Assembly (NCBI GenBank): GCA_945898275.1
Contig: CAMDHZ010000005.1
Span: 1-64,000, forward strand
Length of the DNA: 64,000 nt
Direction of reading: 5' to 3'
Source of the DNA: Chitinophaga pinensis
GTDB lineage: Bacteria; Bacteroidota; Bacteroidia; UKL13-3
In this document: positions 63,306 to 64,000 of the stretch, one piece after another
How the letters are laid out: each line of letters starts with the position of its first letter
Position numbering within the stretch: position 1 is the stretch's first letter
Notes under the pieces: generated by a model
Database searches by the model: none
The model's input: the letters and a program-made list of their open reading frames with translations, nothing else
Told to the model about the DNA's origin: nothing
Program-made: the position numbers and the translations under genes

Positions 63306-63337
63306 CATCTGTGAGAAAAAGGGTGGCTCACAGATAG
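63306..63337. repeat. Intergenic inverted repeat
   Basis: The arms ATCTGTGAG (63307-63315) and CTCACAGAT (63327-63335) form a perfect nine-base stem with an 11-base loop. They lie in the 280-base gap between the barrel gene and the last lipoprotein. There is no T run. The words resemble repeats I recall from intergenic DNA of other Bacteroidota, which I cannot verify here. Confidence 0.55.
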
Positions 63338-63355
63338 CACAGATAACACGGAAAA

Positions 63356-63446
63356 AGACCAGGGTCGATTGACCATTGCAAATAGCTAGGTAATTCTGCT
63401 TGAAAGCAAAATAGCACTATCGACCATGGTCCATGGACCATGGTCT
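63356..63446. repeat. 91-base inverted-repeat element with a 24-base palindrome
   Basis: The ends AGACCAGGGTCGATTGACCATTG and (from the other strand) AGACCATGGTCCATGGACCATGG match at 19 of 23 bases. The right end contains a perfect 24-base palindrome at 63422-63445, built from the CCATGG unit. The centre has GCTTgaAAGC, so the whole element can fold as one long hairpin. It looks like a REP- or MITE-type intergenic element without coding content. Confidence 0.65.
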
Positions 63447-63516
63447 TATATCAAAAGCCATCTTTGTTTTCCAACCTTATTTTAATAATCTTTGATATAC
63501 CCAACTTTTTTAGCTT

Positions 63517-64000
63517 ATGAAAAAACAAATTTTATTCATTCCCATCACTTTAATTATTTTAAGTTTAGGGGTAAGCTCTTGCAAGGAGGATTGTGTAAGT
63601 CCAGTTAAACTTTATCAAGGATATAAACGATACCAAAGTTGGTATCCATATAAAGAAAATGATACCTTAAACTTTTTAAGGCTTCCTGAAAATGATACAA
63701 TATCATTCTATGGAAGTACATATAGCTTTCCAAGTTTTGATAGAGTTGTAGCTTGTGATTGTTGTGGTGTAGTTAGAAATGAATTTTTACAACAAACCTT
63801 TTACAGTGAAGACAAAAAAAACAATATAAGCGTAGAAATGGATGGAAGAAACGTCAAATTTAAGGTAAATGGGAGTTGGGAGTATGGATATGATTTTGGA
63901 GGACATGCTTTGCTTCGAAGTGAAGTTACAACACCCGATTCTGTTTATGAATGGGCCTACAAACTCAATGATGCAGGCCATTCCTGCTATTATGCGACTA
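63517..64000 (+). CDS. Lipoprotein of unknown function, cut by the window end
   Basis: The frame opens with ATG at 63517 and is still open at 64000 (161 codons seen). The signal peptide (ILFIPITLIILSLGVSSC) ends in a lipobox, with the acylated Cys near residue 22. The mature part has several further cysteines (KEDC, CDCC), aromatic residues and no recognised domain. The C-terminus is not in the window. Confidence 0.75.
   Translation, partial: MKKQILFIPITLIILSLGVSSCKEDCVSPVKLYQGYKRYQSWYPYKENDTLNFLRLPENDTISFYGSTYSFPSFDRVVACDCCGVVRNEFLQQTFYSEDKKNNISVEMDGRNVKFKVNGSWEYGYDFGGHALLRSEVTTPDSVYEWAYKLNDAGHSCYYAT

Noticed and set aside
1-64000. CRISPR arrays, tRNA or rRNA genes, insertion sequences, prophage
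   Set aside because: No regularly spaced repeats, no tRNA-like cloverleaf in the short gaps, and no transposase, integrase or phage gene were found.

Overview
The window is a dense, gene-rich stretch of a Bacteroidota chromosome of low to moderate GC. Evidence for the phylum: type IX secretion system (T9SS) core genes (porU, porV, gldJ, two porP/sprF-family genes), several secreted proteins with type A or type B T9SS C-terminal sorting domains, promoter boxes of the TAnnTTTG type, an OstA-like protein, a carboxypeptidase-regulatory-domain TonB receptor, and short leaders without Shine-Dalgarno sites. No tRNA, rRNA, CRISPR array, prophage or insertion sequence was seen. Order or genus cannot be read from the sequence.

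Layout. 1-5 kb: tail of a T9SS type A multi-Ig protein, tilS, and a divergent OstA-like gene. 5.2-13.8 kb: a 2845-residue secreted protein with a triplicated beta-helix module, PKD domains and a type A tail, closed by a strong terminator. 13.9-16.5 kb: a fumC-LysE-family pair and a small helical protein. 16.5-25.0 kb (minus): apparent operon porU-porV-ispF-helicase/nuclease. 25.2-28.8 kb (plus): porP-porP-gldJ. 28.8-39.5 kb: a minus-strand type B secreted protein diverges from a plus-strand cluster of an ECF sigma factor, a membrane protein that carries a type B (CHU_C-like) domain, and a 2044-residue type B secreted protein. 39.5-42.8 kb: a lipoprotein, an unrecognised acidic protein, thymidine kinase and a glycosyltransferase. 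42.8-51.3 kb (minus): a six-gene tightly spaced run (class IV aminotransferase, rpe, TonB receptor, ABC exporter, fabG, VWA membrane protein). 51.3-64 kb: thiolase, a secreted protein containing an internal terminator-like hairpin, Sua5, 3-hydroxyacyl-CoA dehydrogenase, an M43 metalloprotease, a THEP1-MobA fusion coupled to a membrane protein, a TlpA-like thioredoxin with a subtilase, dapA, an outer-membrane barrel, inverted-repeat intergenic DNA and a partial lipoprotein.

How the parts fit. Much of the window is about protein export through the T9SS: PorU cleaves and PorV shuttles the type A substrates (proteases and adhesin-like giants), while PorP/SprF and GldJ belong to the secretion and gliding apparatus and type B substrates. 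The two observations that stand out most are (i) a sigma factor / putative anti-sigma / giant substrate cluster in which the membrane protein itself carries a T9SS type B-like domain, which could form a circuit sensing secretion status, and (ii) a short dispersed DNA word, TTTGGTTCAAACCG, whose 10-base core occurs 18 times in 64 kb on both strands and in all three coding frames, far above chance.
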